A DNA stretch of 64,000 bases from Acutalibacter sp. 1XD8-33 (lineage in GTDB: Bacteria > Bacillota > Clostridia > Oscillospirales > Acutalibacteraceae): NCBI RefSeq assembly GCF_003612555.1, contig NZ_RAZF01000002.1, forward strand, positions 1 through 64,000, in the 5' to 3' direction. The notes under the pieces were generated by a model, which saw only the letters and a list, made by a program, of their open reading frames with translations, had not been told where the DNA came from and searched no databases. Numbering within the stretch: position 1 is the stretch's first letter; every line of letters begins with the position of its first letter. The position numbers and the translations under genes were made by a program. Below, piece by piece: positions 36,437 to 45,533 of the stretch.

Positions 36437-36450
36437 AAAATGTCCCTCCC

Positions 36451-36990
36451 TTATCTGGTGAACGGAGCGCCCATGAGAGTCAGGAACTCCCGGGCCTCCT
36501 CGTCGGTCTTTGCGGTGGTGACAAAGCAGATATCCATGCCCCGCACCTTATCCACCTTGTCATAGTCGATTTCAGGGAAAATCAGCTGCTCGCGGATTCC
36601 CATGTTGTAATTGCCCCGTCCATCGAAGGAATTGGGGTTAATCCCCCGGAAGTCGCGGACGCGGGGCAGGGCCGCGTTGAAGAGGCGGTCCAGAAACTCA
36701 TACATCCGCTCGCCCCGCAGGGTCACCTTTACGCCGATGGGCATACCCTCGCGCACCTTAAAGTTGGCCACGCTCTTCTTGGCCTTGCAGACCACAGGCT
36801 TCTGGCCGGTGATCTTCATCAGGTCGCCGCTGATGGCGTCGATGGCCTTGGAGTTCTCCTTGGCCTCGCCCGCGCCCACGTTGATCACGATCTTGTCCAG
36901 CTTGGGAATCTGCATCACGCTCTTATAGCCGAACTTCTTCATCAGCGCGGGGGCAACCTCCGCCTTATACATGTCTTTCAGTCTAGCCAT
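36451..36990 (-). CDS. rplE: Ribosomal protein L5
   Basis: A 179-residue 5S rRNA-binding protein: [37 protein letters not shown], and [21 protein letters not shown] chose the ATG at 36990; the 116 codons open before it are a shadow frame over rplX. Confidence 0.97.
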   Translation of the reverse strand: MARLKDMYKAEVAPALMKKFGYKSVMQIPKLDKIVINVGAGEAKENSKAIDAISGDLMKITGQKPVVCKAKKSVANFKVREGMPIGVKVTLRGERMYEFLDRLFNAALPRVRDFRGINPNSFDGRGNYNMGIREQLIFPEIDYDKVDKVRGMDICFVTTAKTDEEAREFLTLMGAPFTR

Positions 36991-37007
36991 ATTCTCGTTT
37001 TCCTCCC

Positions 37008-37328
37008 TTACAGCGACTCGCCGCATTTTCTGCAAATGCGCTCTTTGGTGCCGTCCTGCAGGACCTTGTGTCCCACCCGGGTGGGCTTGCCGCAGCGGGG
37101 GCAGACAACCTGCACCTTGCAGGCATAGATGGCGCTCTCGGCCTTGATAATGCCGCCGGGCTCTCCCATGCGGCGGGGCTTTACATGCTTCTGCACGAAA
37201 TTCGCGTTCTCCACGATCACCTTGCCCTCTTTGGGGCTCACCTGCATGACCTTGCCCTTCTTGCCCCGGTCCTTGCCGCTGATAATCATCACGGTGTCGC
37301 CGGTCTTTACGTGTACTTTGCTGTTCAT
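37008..37328 (-). CDS. rplX: Ribosomal protein L24
   Basis: A 106-residue KOW-domain assembly initiator: [20 protein letters not shown] then [10 protein letters not shown]. The C-terminus carries [11 protein letters not shown] and CRKCGESL, two C-x2-C pairs that could bind zinc. Confidence 0.97.
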   Translation of the reverse strand: MNSKVHVKTGDTVMIISGKDRGKKGKVMQVSPKEGKVIVENANFVQKHVKPRRMGEPGGIIKAESAIYACKVQVVCPRCGKPTRVGHKVLQDGTKERICRKCGESL

Positions 37329-37344
37329 ATTCCCTCAACCTCCA

Positions 37345-37713
37345 TCAAAGCACTTCCGGGGCCAGCGACAGGATCTTGAGATATTCCTTGTCGCGCAGCT
37401 CGCGGGCCACGGGCCCAAAAATGCGGGTGCCCCTGGGGTTTTTGTCCTCGCGGATGATGACGGCCGCGTTCTCGTCGAAGCGGATGTAGGTGCCGTCGTC
37501 CCGGCGCACGCCGGAGGCGGAACGGACGATCACCGCCTTGACCACTTCGCCTTTTTTCACCACGCCGCCGGGGGCCGCCTTCTTTACGGAAGCCACCACC
37601 ACGTCGCCGATATTGGCATACCTCCTGCCGGTGCCGCCCAAAACGCGAATGCACATCAGCTCCTTCGCGCCGGTGTTATCGGCAACCTTGAGGTAAGACT
37701 GCTGTTGAATCAC
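37345..37713 (-). CDS. rplN: Ribosomal protein L14
   Basis: A 122-residue protein at the subunit interface: [20 protein letters not shown] at the start, [20 protein letters not shown] in the middle, and [20 protein letters not shown] at the end. Confidence 0.97.
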   Translation of the reverse strand: MIQQQSYLKVADNTGAKELMCIRVLGGTGRRYANIGDVVVASVKKAAPGGVVKKGEVVKAVIVRSASGVRRDDGTYIRFDENAAVIIREDKNPRGTRIFGPVARELRDKEYLKILSLAPEVL

Positions 37714-37751
37714 AGTGTGTTCCTCCTTTTCACTAAAGGCTCAGCCGTTGC

Positions 37752-38009
37752 TTACTTCGCCTTTTCGATGATCTCCACCAGCCGCCATCTCTTGTCCTTG
37801 GAGATAGGCCGGGTTTCCATGATGCGCACGCGGTCGCCTACATTGCACTGGTTCTCCTGGTCGTGGGCCTTGCGCTTTACCGTCCGCTTTATGATCTTTC
37901 CGTAGATGGGGTGCTTCACGCTGTCTTGAATGGCAACCACCACGGTCTTATCCATCTTGTTGCTGACAACCCGCCCAACAGCGGTTTTTCTCATGCTTCT
38001 CTCGCTCAC
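37752..38009 (-). CDS. rpsQ: Ribosomal protein S17
   Basis: An 85-residue OB-fold protein of the small subunit: [20 protein letters not shown], then [18 protein letters not shown], and [21 protein letters not shown] chose the GTG at 38009, which has GGGAGG 8 nt upstream; the next ATG lies five codons downstream. Confidence 0.96.
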   Translation of the reverse strand: MSERSMRKTAVGRVVSNKMDKTVVVAIQDSVKHPIYGKIIKRTVKRKAHDQENQCNVGDRVRIMETRPISKDKRWRLVEIIEKAK

Positions 38010-38028
38010 TTCTATATCCTCCCTTCCC

Positions 38029-38232
38029 TTAAGCGTTTCCGGCATGGAGCTCGTTCTCGCGGATGACCGTCTTAACCCGGGCGATATCCTTCTTTACTGC
38101 CGAAATGCGCATGGGGTTGTCGAGCTGATTGATAGCGAGCTGGAAACGCAGGTTGAAAAGCTCTGCCTTTAAGTCGGACAGCTTTGTGTTCAGCTCGTCG
38201 GCTGTCAATTCTCTGATCTCTGAAGCCTTCAT
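38029..38232 (-). CDS. rpmC: Ribosomal protein L29
   Basis: A 67-residue helical protein next to the peptide exit tunnel: [20 protein letters not shown] and [20 protein letters not shown]. Its ATG overlaps the rplP stop as ATGA. Confidence 0.96.
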   Translation of the reverse strand: MKASEIRELTADELNTKLSDLKAELFNLRFQLAINQLDNPMRISAVKKDIARVKTVIRENELHAGNA

Positions 38233-38651
38233 GACTGCGCCTCCGTTTCTTTCATGACGAATTTGCACTTGATGGGCAGCTTGGCCGCGGCCAGCCGCAG
38301 GGCCTCCCGGGCGGTGGCCTCGGGCACTTCGCCCAGCTCAAACATCACCCGGCCGGGCTTTACCACGGCTACCCAGTATTCGGGCGAACCTTTACCAGAA
38401 CCCATTCGGGTTTCAGCGGGCTTCTGGGTTACAGGCTTGTCGGGGAAGATCTTAATCCAGACCTTTCCAAAACGCTTGCAGTAACGGGTCATGGCCACAC
38501 GGGCAGCCTCGATCTGGTTACTGGTAATCCAGGCGGGCTCCAGAGCCTGCAGGCCGTACTGGCCATAAGTCACCTTGTTGCCGCGCATGGCCTTGCCCTT
38601 CATGCGGCCTCTCTGCACTCTGCGGTATTTCACGCGCTTGGGCATCAGCAT
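38229..38651 (-). CDS. rplP: Ribosomal protein L16
   Basis: A 140-residue protein at the A-site tRNA region: [20 protein letters not shown], then [20 protein letters not shown] and [20 protein letters not shown]. It starts directly after the rpsC stop; an ATG two codons in is an alternative start. Confidence 0.97.
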   Translation of the reverse strand: MLMPKRVKYRRVQRGRMKGKAMRGNKVTYGQYGLQALEPAWITSNQIEAARVAMTRYCKRFGKVWIKIFPDKPVTQKPAETRMGSGKGSPEYWVAVVKPGRVMFELGEVPEATAREALRLAAAKLPIKCKFVMKETEAQS

Positions 38652-39416
38652 TTACCTGCGCCCCCCTTCCCTGTTGTTTCCCCTTCTGTCGTTGCGGTCC
38701 CGGCGGGGTCCCCGGTCGTCCCGGCGGGGACGGTCGCTGCGGTCCCCACGAGGGCCGCGGTCCTGACGTCCACTGCTCTCCCGGTTGTCATTGAGCACCT
38801 CGCCCTTATACAGCCACACCTTCACGCCGATACGGCCATAGGTGGTGTTTGCCTCGGCAAAGCCGTAGTCAATGTCCGCGCGCAGAGTCTGCAGGGGGAT
38901 GGTGCCGTCGTGGTACTCCTCGCTGCGGGCGATTTCCGCGCCGCCCAGGCGGCCGCTGACCTTGGTCTTAATGCCCTTGGCGCCCAGGCGCATGCTCCGG
39001 CCGATGCAGCCCTTCATGGCCCGACGGAAAGAGATGCGGCGCTCCAGCTGGGAGGCAATGTTCTCGGCCACCAGCTGGGCGTTCATGTCCGGCTGGCGAA
39101 CCTCCACAATATTGATCACCACAGGCTTTCCAAGCATCTTCTCGCACTGCTGGCGCAGCTTTTCGATCTCCGCGCCGCCCTTGCCGATCACCATGCCGGG
39201 CTTGGCGCAATGGATGTGCACCCGCACCTTAGAGGCATCCCGCTCGATCTCGATCTTGGGGATACCTGCGGAATAAAGCTGCTTTTTCAGGGTTTTGCGC
39301 AGGTTGTAGTCCTCTACCAGGGTGTCACCGAACACGTTGTCCTTGGCAAACCAGCGGGAATCCCAGTCTTTTATTACTCCCACGCGAAGGCCGTGGGGAT
39401 TCACTTTCTGGCCCAT
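38652..39416 (-). CDS. rpsC: Ribosomal protein S3 with long charged tail
   Basis: A 254-residue mRNA-entry protein. The KH domain ([20 protein letters not shown]) and the C-terminal S3 domain ending VWLYKGEVL are normal. After residue 210 comes an Arg/Asp/Gly-rich tail of about 44 residues ([20 protein letters not shown] and similar), longer than the tail of most S3 proteins. Such tails are probably disordered and RNA-binding. Confidence 0.97.
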   Translation of the reverse strand: MGQKVNPHGLRVGVIKDWDSRWFAKDNVFGDTLVEDYNLRKTLKKQLYSAGIPKIEIERDASKVRVHIHCAKPGMVIGKGGAEIEKLRQQCEKMLGKPVVINIVEVRQPDMNAQLVAENIASQLERRISFRRAMKGCIGRSMRLGAKGIKTKVSGRLGGAEIARSEEYHDGTIPLQTLRADIDYGFAEANTTYGRIGVKVWLYKGEVLNDNRESSGRQDRGPRGDRSDRPRRDDRGPRRDRNDRRGNNREGGRR

Positions 39417-39429
39417 AATTTCCCTCCTC

Positions 39430-39765
39430 TTACTCTTTCTCCGCCACGACGATGGTGATGTGGCTGGTACGCTTCAAAATCCTGTGGGCCCTGCCGTGGT
39501 CCTTGGGGCGGATCCTCTTGAGGATGGGCCCGGGGGTCACATAGCATTTGGACACATACAGGCTGCTCTTGTCCATCTGATGGTTGATCTCCGCGTTGGA
39601 AACGGCGGATTTCAGGAGCTTTTGAAGGTCCTCGCAGGCGGCCTTGGGGGTGTTTTCCAAAATAGCCGCGGCCAGATCCACGGGCTTATTGCGGATAAGG
39701 TCCAGCACCAGGCCCACCTTGCGGGGAGAGATTCGGGTATAATTCAGCGTAGCTTTCGCTTCCAT
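39430..39765 (-). CDS. rplV: Ribosomal protein L22
   Basis: A 111-residue protein lining the exit tunnel: [20 protein letters not shown] at the start and [20 protein letters not shown] with HITIVV at the end, which includes the hairpin tip that enters the tunnel. Confidence 0.97.
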   Translation of the reverse strand: MEAKATLNYTRISPRKVGLVLDLIRNKPVDLAAAILENTPKAACEDLQKLLKSAVSNAEINHQMDKSSLYVSKCYVTPGPILKRIRPKDHGRAHRILKRTSHITIVVAEKE

Positions 39766-39785
39766 TTCTCACTCTCTCCTTTCCC

Positions 39786-40058
39786 TTATTTACCGGTTTT
39801 CGAGCCGGTGTGGCCCTTAAAGGTCCTGGTGGGGGCGAACTCGCCCAGCTTGTGGCCTACCATGTCCTCGGTGATATACACCGGCACATGCTTGCGGCCG
39901 TCGTGCACCGCGATGGTGTGGCCCACGAAATCCGGAAAGATCATGGAAGCCCTGCTCCAGGTCTTAACGATCTTCTTTTCCCCGGCCTCGTTCATGGCCT
40001 GGATCCTTTTCAGCAGCACGGGCTGTACAAAAGGTCCCTTTTTCAGACTTCTGCTCAT
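39786..40058 (-). CDS. rpsS: Ribosomal protein S19
   Basis: A 90-residue small-subunit head protein: [20 protein letters not shown] and [20 protein letters not shown], then [15 protein letters not shown]. It lies between rplB and rplV. Confidence 0.97.
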   Translation of the reverse strand: MSRSLKKGPFVQPVLLKRIQAMNEAGEKKIVKTWSRASMIFPDFVGHTIAVHDGRKHVPVYITEDMVGHKLGEFAPTRTFKGHTGSKTGK

Positions 40059-40083
40059 GGTAACTTATGCTCCTTTCCCGTGC

Positions 40084-40917
40084 TTACTTGCCGTTACGGC
40101 GGCGAACGATGAACTTGTCGCTGCTCTTATGATGCTTACGGGTCTTGTAACCCAACGCCGGCTTGCCCCAAGGGGTCACAGGACCGGGACGGCCCACAGG
40201 GCTCTTGCCCTCGCCGCCGCCGTGGGGGTGGTCGTTGGGGTTCATAACCGAGCCGCGCACGGTGGGACGCCACCCCATGTGGCGTTTGCGGCCGGCCTTG
40301 CCGATCTTCACGTTCTCGTGGTCGATATTGGAGACCTGGCCGATGGAGGCCATGCAGTTCTCAGGCACGTTGCGCAGCTCGCCGGAGGGCAGGCGCAACA
40401 GGGCCATGCCGTTCTCCTTGGCCATCAGCTGGGCCATGATGCCGGCGGAACGGGCCAGCTGGGCACCCTTGCCGGGGTAAAGCTCCACATTGTGGATGAA
40501 GGTGCCGGTGGGGATGTTCTTCAGGGGCAGGGCGTTGCCGGGCTTGATGTCAGCCTCGGCGCCGGAGACAATCTTGTCGCCTACCTTGATGCCATGAGGG
40601 GCGATGATATACCGCTTCTCCCCATCCTCATATTCCACCAGGGCGATAAACGCGGAACGGTTGGGATCGTATTCCACAGTCTGCACCGTGGCGGGCATAT
40701 CGTGCTTCTGGCGCTTGAAATCAATAATCCGGTACTTTTTCCGATTGCCGCCGCCCCGGTGGCGGACGGTGATCCTGCCGTAGCTGTTGCGGCCGGATTT
40801 ATTGCCAAGAGGGGCCAGCAGGCTCTTCTCCGGGCCGCCCTTCGAGAGGGCCGTATAGTCCGTGACAGACATATTGCGCCTGGCCGCCGTTGTCGGCTTA
40901 TAATTCTTAATTGCCAT
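40084..40917 (-). CDS. rplB: Ribosomal protein L2
   Basis: A 277-residue core protein near the peptidyl transferase centre. Conserved: [17 protein letters not shown], the Zn-independent AHIGKAGR-like [20 protein letters not shown], and [20 protein letters not shown] with the catalytic-region histidine. Confidence 0.97.
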   Translation of the reverse strand: MAIKNYKPTTAARRNMSVTDYTALSKGGPEKSLLAPLGNKSGRNSYGRITVRHRGGGNRKKYRIIDFKRQKHDMPATVQTVEYDPNRSAFIALVEYEDGEKRYIIAPHGIKVGDKIVSGAEADIKPGNALPLKNIPTGTFIHNVELYPGKGAQLARSAGIMAQLMAKENGMALLRLPSGELRNVPENCMASIGQVSNIDHENVKIGKAGRKRHMGWRPTVRGSVMNPNDHPHGGGEGKSPVGRPGPVTPWGKPALGYKTRKHHKSSDKFIVRRRNGK

Positions 40918-40958
40918 TGCTGTTGTTCACTCTCCTAATAGATAAACTGCCGGGCCTC

Positions 40959-41249
40959 TTAGACCATGCTCTCGAAGAACTCGATGGTCTTGCTCTCTTC
41001 TGTCAGGGTAACTACAGCCTTCTTCCAGCTCTTGGTGTAGCCCTGGTAACGGCCCTGGCGGCGCAGCCGGCCGCGTACGTGGAGGGTGTTCACCTTGCTG
41101 ACCTTTACGCCAAAGGCAGCCTCCACAGCCCGTTTCACGTCGATCTTTGTGGCGGCTTTGTCCACCTCGAAGGTGTATTTCTTCTGGGTGTTGCCGTCCA
41201 TGGTCTTTTCGGTGATGATGGGGCGGATGATGATGTCGTGGGCCTCCAT
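40959..41249 (-). CDS. rplW: Ribosomal protein L23
   Basis: A 96-residue protein at the tunnel exit and docking site for trigger factor: DIIIRPIITEKTMDGNTQKK at the start and KVSKVNTLHVRGRLRRQGRY in the middle. Start and rplD stop share one base (TAATG). Confidence 0.97.
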   Translation of the reverse strand: MEAHDIIIRPIITEKTMDGNTQKKYTFEVDKAATKIDVKRAVEAAFGVKVSKVNTLHVRGRLRRQGRYQGYTKSWKKAVVTLTEESKTIEFFESMV

Positions 41250-41872
41250 TATGCGTACACCTCCTCAATCTTCTGCACAGCGCCCTGCACAACGATGAAC
41301 TTGTCTGCGCCCAGAATGTCGTACACGTTCAGGGTGTTCACCTGGGCGGTTTTTACGCCGGGAATATTCGCGGCGCTTTTGATGACTTTCTCGTCCACGG
41401 CGTCCAGCACAATGAGGGCTTTCTTTTCGCTTCCCACCGCCTTGAGCATGGCGGCGATATCCTTGGTCTTGTAGTTCTCGCAGGCGATCTTGTCGATCAC
41501 GATCATCTCGCCGTCCAGAACCTTGGAGGAGAGCGCGGACTTCATTGCCAGCCTGCGCACCTTCTTGTTCAGGGCGTACCGGTAGCACCGGGGCTTGGGG
41601 GCGAACACAATGCCGCCGTGGGTCCACTGAGGGGCCCGGGTGCTGCCCTGGCGGGCCCGGCCGGTGCCCTTCTGCCGCCAAGGCTTGCGGCCGCCGCCGG
41701 AAACTTCGCTTCTGGTCAGGGCGGACTGGGTGCCCTGGCGCTGGTTGGCCAGATAATTCTTGACCATATCGTTCATTACAGGGACATTGGGCTCAATGCC
41801 GAAAACCGCGTCGGAAAGCTCCTGCCTGCCGACCTCTTTGCCCTGCATATTCAAAACCGCTACTTCAGCCAT
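41249..41872 (-). CDS. rplD: Ribosomal protein L4
   Basis: A 207-residue protein whose loop reaches the exit tunnel: MAEVAVLNMQGKEVGRQELS and SEVSGGGRKPWRQKGTGRAR then QGSTRAPQW. In E. coli L4 also represses the S10 operon through the leader RNA. I chose the ATG at 41872; the open frame before it is a shadow over rplC. Confidence 0.97.
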   Translation of the reverse strand: MAEVAVLNMQGKEVGRQELSDAVFGIEPNVPVMNDMVKNYLANQRQGTQSALTRSEVSGGGRKPWRQKGTGRARQGSTRAPQWTHGGIVFAPKPRCYRYALNKKVRRLAMKSALSSKVLDGEMIVIDKIACENYKTKDIAAMLKAVGSEKKALIVLDAVDEKVIKSAANIPGVKTAQVNTLNVYDILGADKFIVVQGAVQKIEEVYA

Positions 41873-41889
41873 TCTTCTTCCTCCTCCCC

Positions 41890-42522
41890 TTACGCTTTCA
41901 CGCTGTCGCGCAGGATCACGATGCCGCCGTTGGGGCCGGGCACGGCGCCCTTGATGGCGATCAGATTGTTCTCCACGTCCACCTTGGCCACCGTGAGGTT
42001 CTGCACAGTAACAGTTTCCGCGCCCAGATGCCCGGCCATCTTCAGGCCCTTCCAAACCCGGGAGGGGCTGGAGCACGCGCCGTTGGAGCCACCATGGCGG
42101 GCCACAGGGCCGGAACCGTGGGTTTCCTTCAGCCGGTGAAAGTTCCACCGCTTGATAACGCCGGCATAGCCTTTTCCCTTGCTGCGGCCGGTCACGTCCA
42201 CACGCTCGCCAGCCTCAAAAGCGTCGGCCTTGATCAGGTCGCCCACATTCACCGTGCTGACATCGTCCAGGCGAAGCTCGCGCAGCGTCTTTTTGGGGGC
42301 CACGTCGCCCTTTTTGAAGTGTCCGGTCATGGGCTTGTTCACCCGCTGGGACTTCTGATCGCCAAAGCCAATCTGCACAGCGTCATAGCCGTCGTTTTCC
42401 ACAGTTTTCTTCTGCGTGACTACGCAGGGGCCGGCCTCGACCACGGTAACGGGGATAACCTTGCCCTTGTCGTCGAAGATCTGCGTCATGCCGATCTTCT
42501 TTCCAATGATCCCTTTTTTCAT
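41890..42522 (-). CDS. rplC: Ribosomal protein L3
   Basis: A 210-residue core protein: [20 protein letters not shown] at the start, [20 protein letters not shown], and [20 protein letters not shown] followed by [13 protein letters not shown]. The glutamine that is often methylated in proteobacterial L3 is not relevant here. A hairpin-bearing spacer separates it from rpsJ. Confidence 0.97.
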   Translation of the reverse strand: MKKGIIGKKIGMTQIFDDKGKVIPVTVVEAGPCVVTQKKTVENDGYDAVQIGFGDQKSQRVNKPMTGHFKKGDVAPKKTLRELRLDDVSTVNVGDLIKADAFEAGERVDVTGRSKGKGYAGVIKRWNFHRLKETHGSGPVARHGGSNGACSSPSRVWKGLKMAGHLGAETVTVQNLTVAKVDVENNLIAIKGAVPGPNGGIVILRDSVKA

Positions 42523-42544
42523 TGTCTCTTTCCTTTCTTCTCCT

Positions 42545-42601
42545 GGAGTTTGCAGGCAAACTCCCTCAGGTTATTGGTCGATAAGCAGAACGCTTATCGA
42601 C
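42545..42601. repeat. Two perfect hairpins in the rpsJ-rplC spacer
   Basis: GGAGTTTGC-AG-GCAAACTCC (42545-42564) and GTCGATAAGC-AGAAC-GCTTATCGAC (42577-42601) are both perfect. Neither is followed by a T-run on the minus strand, so they look like RNA structures for processing or control rather than terminators. Confidence 0.7.
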
Positions 42602-42642
42602 ATGACCCTCCGCTGCTATCGGTTGGTTGGAATCGAAAACGT

Positions 42643-42954
42643 TTAGAGCTTGATCTCGATTTCAACGCCGGCGGGGAGCTCCAGGCCCATCATGGCTTCC
42701 ACAGTCTTGTTGCTGGGCCGGAGAATGTCGATCAGTCTTTTATGGGTGCGCGTCTCGAACTGTTCCCGGCTATCCTTATATTTGTGGACAGCGCGGAGAA
42801 TAGTGATGATCTGCTTCTCAGTGGGCAGAGGCACAGGTCCGGAAACCCGGGCGCCGGTGCGCTTGGCCGTGGCCACAATCTTCTCCGCCGACTGGTCCAC
42901 CAGCTGGTGGTCGTACCCTTTCAGTCTGATCCTGATTTTTTCTTTGACTGCCAT
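42643..42954 (-). CDS. rpsJ: Ribosomal protein S10
   Basis: A 103-residue small-subunit protein that also acts in transcription antitermination as Nus[41 protein letters not shown] and [20 protein letters not shown]. It is the first gene of the superoperon. Confidence 0.97.
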   Translation of the reverse strand: MAVKEKIRIRLKGYDHQLVDQSAEKIVATAKRTGARVSGPVPLPTEKQIITILRAVHKYKDSREQFETRTHKRLIDILRPSNKTVEAMMGLELPAGVEIEIKL

Positions 42955-43285
42955 TTGAATAACCGCCTCCTAATCGTTCGTTGGGCGTTTCTGCTTTTTT
43001 CAACACTGTCCCGGGTGTTCCCACAGCAGACATAGAAAAACCGGAAATCCGCACACCTTCGCGTAACGGACCCCGGGGACAGAGTCGAAACTCACAAGCT
43101 GACCTAAAGCGGCGCACAAGACGGCCTGCCGGGGCACCCCGGTGGTTCCCGCCGCTTCAAAATCCATTCGCCCGGTTTAAAATCGGACATACTCCACGGA
43201 AAAACCGGCCGGGGCTCTCCACCCCTGGGCCGCAACCTCCCGCTTCAACGCATATCAAGGGCTTTCGCCCATTTGGCAATCGTAC
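42955..43285 (-). promoter_or_regulatory. Long leader of the ribosomal superoperon
   Basis: About 330 nt lie between the predicted start of transcription and rpsJ. No gene is visible. The sequence is GC-rich, with many possible stems. Ribosomal leaders of this size often carry a binding site for L4 or another ribosomal protein; I cannot identify a known leader motif. Confidence 0.45.
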
Positions 43286-43291
43286 TAAAGT

Positions 43292-43320
43292 ATATTACCA
43301 CAAGGCCTTGTGTTTTGCAA
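43292..43320 (-). promoter_or_regulatory. Promoter of the ribosomal superoperon
   Basis: On the minus strand TTGCAA (43315-43320) and TAATAT (43292-43297) are exactly 17 bp apart. The -35 box lies inside an inverted repeat AAGGCCTTG...CAAGGCCTT (43302-43325). Confidence 0.6.
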
Positions 43321-43339
43321 GGCCTTTTTCAAAAAAAAT

Positions 43340-44065
43340 TTACATTTTTTCATTTGTATCCGCCTTGTGGAGCATGGGATCCTCCGGGCGGAACAGTTTG
43401 TATCCCGGATGCCGTCCTGTCACCCGGTAATAGCCCCGCAGATCAATAAGTTTCTGAATATTTTCCCGGCTGATGTCGTAACTGCCGCCTAAAATCACCG
43501 CGTTAATAGTGATTTTTGCCCACAGTTCCAGACTTTCCATACGGTAAAAGGCCGTGAGCACGTCACTGCCTACCGCCAGGGCGCCGTGGTTCTCCAGCAG
43601 CATTACGTCGTGCTCTTCCAGATAGGGCTCAATGGCGTCCGGCACCTCGCTGGTGGAGGGCGTGCCATAAGGAGTCAGGGGCACAGAGCCGATGACCGCC
43701 ACGTCCTCTATCATATTATACATGTCCATGGCCTTGTGGGCCACCGCAAAACCCGTAGCCCCCGGCGGGTGGGCATGGATGACGCTCTGCACGTCCGGCC
43801 GCTTTTCATAGCAGCGCAGGTGCATTTTGATCTCGCTGGAAGGCCGGTAACCCTCCTCCGCCTCCAAGAGCCGGCCCCCGGCATCCAGAAGCACCAGCTT
43901 TTCCGGAGTAATAAACGCCTTGCTGATTCCTGTGGGCGTAGCCAGAATCCGGCCATCCTCCAGCCTGGCGCTTACATTGCCGTCGTTGGCCGCCACCCAA
44001 CCCAGCTGCCACATCTTGTGGCAGACATCGCAGATCTGTTCCTTGATCTCCTTGAAAATTTCCAT
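43340..44065 (-). CDS. Class II aldolase/adducin family protein (FucA/AraD-like)
   Basis: A 241-residue enzyme of the zinc-dependent class II aldolase/epimerase family that includes L-fuculose-phosphate aldolase and ribulose-phosphate 4-epimerase. The metal-binding HAHPPGATGFA, NDGNVSARL and ENHGALAVG are visible. The substrate is probably a sugar-1-phosphate ketose. It is divergent from the AraC regulator at 44220, which may control it, and could supply the cleavage step for the sugar locus to the right. Confidence 0.85.
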   Translation of the reverse strand: MEIFKEIKEQICDVCHKMWQLGWVAANDGNVSARLEDGRILATPTGISKAFITPEKLVLLDAGGRLLEAEEGYRPSSEIKMHLRCYEKRPDVQSVIHAHPPGATGFAVAHKAMDMYNMIEDVAVIGSVPLTPYGTPSTSEVPDAIEPYLEEHDVMLLENHGALAVGSDVLTAFYRMESLELWAKITINAVILGGSYDISRENIQKLIDLRGYYRVTGRHPGYKLFRPEDPMLHKADTNEKM

Positions 44066-44122
44066 GGCCGCGGGAGCCGCTCCCTCATGGGCGCCGGGAA
44101 CTGCCCCCTGCCTCCCCTCTTA

Positions 44123-44151
44123 TTGACAAAGTTGGATTTTCATGCTATGGT
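44123..44151 (+). promoter_or_regulatory. Possible promoter of the AraC regulator
   Basis: TTGACA (44123-44128) and TATGGT (44146-44151) are 17 bp apart in the divergent spacer, about 70 nt before the regulator start codon. A TATAAT further down (about 44182) is a second candidate -10 box. Confidence 0.45.
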
Positions 44152-44219
44152 TAAACCAAGTTAATATAGAATTCCGATGATATTATAATCTACACTCCTT
44201 GTAGAAATCTTGGTGGATT

Positions 44220-45134
44220 ATGCCATACAGCTTGGAGAATATTCACCTTTTGAGGCTTTGTGTTATGAATTATCATTCCCTATACGAGAATAAACGCCGG
44301 GGCACCTTTGATTTTCCCATTGAGCTCTACTATGTTGACAGCGTCTCCCCTCGCTATCAAATGCCTCTGCACTGGCATCTGGAATACGAGCTGATCCAAA
44401 TTATAGAGGGCGGGTTCACCCTGTCCCTGGGCGGCGGGACCTTCCCCATGGGGCCGGGGGACTGCGCCTGGGTCGGCGGCGGCATGGTCCATGGCGGGGC
44501 GCCTCAGGACTGCGTCTATGAATGCGTGGTCTTTGACCTGGGCAGTCTGCTTCAGGACACGCCGGTCTGTGCCAGAAGCGCGGCGGAATTTCTCTCTGAT
44601 GAGACAGAGTGCAGCGGAGTTTTTCCGAAGGGCGGAGTTCAGGCCCAGCTGGCAAACCGCCTTTTTGAGGCCATGGAAAAGGAGGCGCCGGGCTATGAGT
44701 GGACCACCGTAGGGCTCATGTGGCAGCTGATGGGCAGTCTGGTTGGGAGAAGGTCCCGGCCTCAGAATCCTCCCCCCAGCCGGAAGAAAACGCTGCGTCT
44801 GAAAAATGTGTTGGCCTATATCCGGGACGGCTTTGACCGCCCCATCACCCTGGACGAGCTGGCGGCCGTGGCGGGGATGGCTCCAAAATACTTTTGCCGG
44901 GCCTTTGCTCAGATGACCGGGAAAACTCCCATCGAATACCTGAATTACTATCGGATCGAACAGGCTGGGGAGCAGCTGGCCTTTACAGAGGACTCTGTCA
45001 CGGAGATCGCCCTGAACTGCGGCTTCAACGACATGAGCTACTTTTCCCGGACCTTTTCCCGGTATAAGGGCATGTCTCCCACAGCGTACCGGAAACAGCA
45101 CGCGGCGGGAAGAACGGCGAGATCACGGGGCTGA
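44220..45134 (+). CDS. AraC-family transcriptional regulator with cupin sensor domain
   Basis: A 304-residue regulator. The N-terminal cupin part has MPLHWHLEYELIQIIEGGFT and GPGDCAWVGGGMVHGG, typical of a ligand pocket. The C-terminal double helix-turn-helix reads ITLDELAAVAGMAPKYFCRA and VTEIALNCGFNDMSYFSRTF. It likely senses a sugar and controls the divergent aldolase and/or the sulfatase. The ATG at 44265 (MNYHSLYENKRRG) is an alternative start that fits the cupin family better. Confidence 0.88.
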   Translation: MPYSLENIHLLRLCVMNYHSLYENKRRGTFDFPIELYYVDSVSPRYQMPLHWHLEYELIQIIEGGFTLSLGGGTFPMGPGDCAWVGGGMVHGGAPQDCVYECVVFDLGSLLQDTPVCARSAAEFLSDETECSGVFPKGGVQAQLANRLFEAMEKEAPGYEWTTVGLMWQLMGSLVGRRSRPQNPPPSRKKTLRLKNVLAYIRDGFDRPITLDELAAVAGMAPKYFCRAFAQMTGKTPIEYLNYYRIEQAGEQLAFTEDSVTEIALNCGFNDMSYFSRTFSRYKGMSPTAYRKQHAAGRTARSRG

Positions 45135-45172
45135 GAGTGTGTATGTTTTTTGAGTATTGGAAGTCCTACGGC

Positions 45173-45420
45173 AAGACCGTGGGACGCTGTCCCACACCCA
45201 GCAACCTTTGAAAAGGTTGACGAAACTTTTACGCTGGTTAGCTGAGTGCGAAAAAGCCAACCAGCGTAAAAGTTTTTGAGACTTACCGAAGGTAACGTGT
45301 TCAACTTCTTTTCAAAAAGTTTGGTGGGGTTCTTAGGGGGCGACAATCGCCAGTGGCGATTTCCCGTCGCCGACCGAACCGGCAGGTGAGAAAAAACCCT
45401 GAGCTGCCAGCGGCCGTAAC
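45173..45420. repeat. Mosaic of dispersed intergenic repeats, copy R2 (inverted)
   Basis: Contains GTGGGAC-GCT-GTCCCAC (45179-45195) next to AAGACC, a copy of the covarying hairpin. About 60 bases at 45264-45332 match R1 (about 26038-26100) in inverse orientation with few differences. GACCGAACCGGCAGGTGAG (about 45371-45389) recurs at 59540 and, inverted, at 61813 and 52768. Nothing else is coded in 45135-45533. Confidence 0.7.
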
Positions 45421-45470
45421 CATCGTCCCTCAAAAACTCGTTTGGGACGCTGGCATTTTCCGAAAATTCA

Positions 45471-45499
45471 TTGTTTTCCTGGGCGCTTTATGGTATACT
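45471..45499 (+). promoter_or_regulatory. Promoter of the sulfatase gene
   Basis: TTGTTT (45471-45476) and TATACT (45494-45499) are 17 bp apart, 34 nt before the sulfatase start codon. Confidence 0.6.
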
Positions 45500-45533
45500 T
45501 TCTAAAAATATAGTTGCGCCAGGAGGTATTTTT

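Noticed and set aside
39322-40938. 538-residue open frame antisense to rpsC, rplV, rpsS and rplB
   Set aside because: High GC with conserved codon use in the ribosomal genes leaves the opposite strand open; no motif and no ribosome site support it.
43302-43330. Hairpin AAGGCCTTG/CAAGGCCTT as terminator of the class II aldolase gene
   Set aside because: The T-run follows the stem on the plus strand, whereas the aldolase is transcribed on the minus strand; on that strand the stem overlaps a good promoter.
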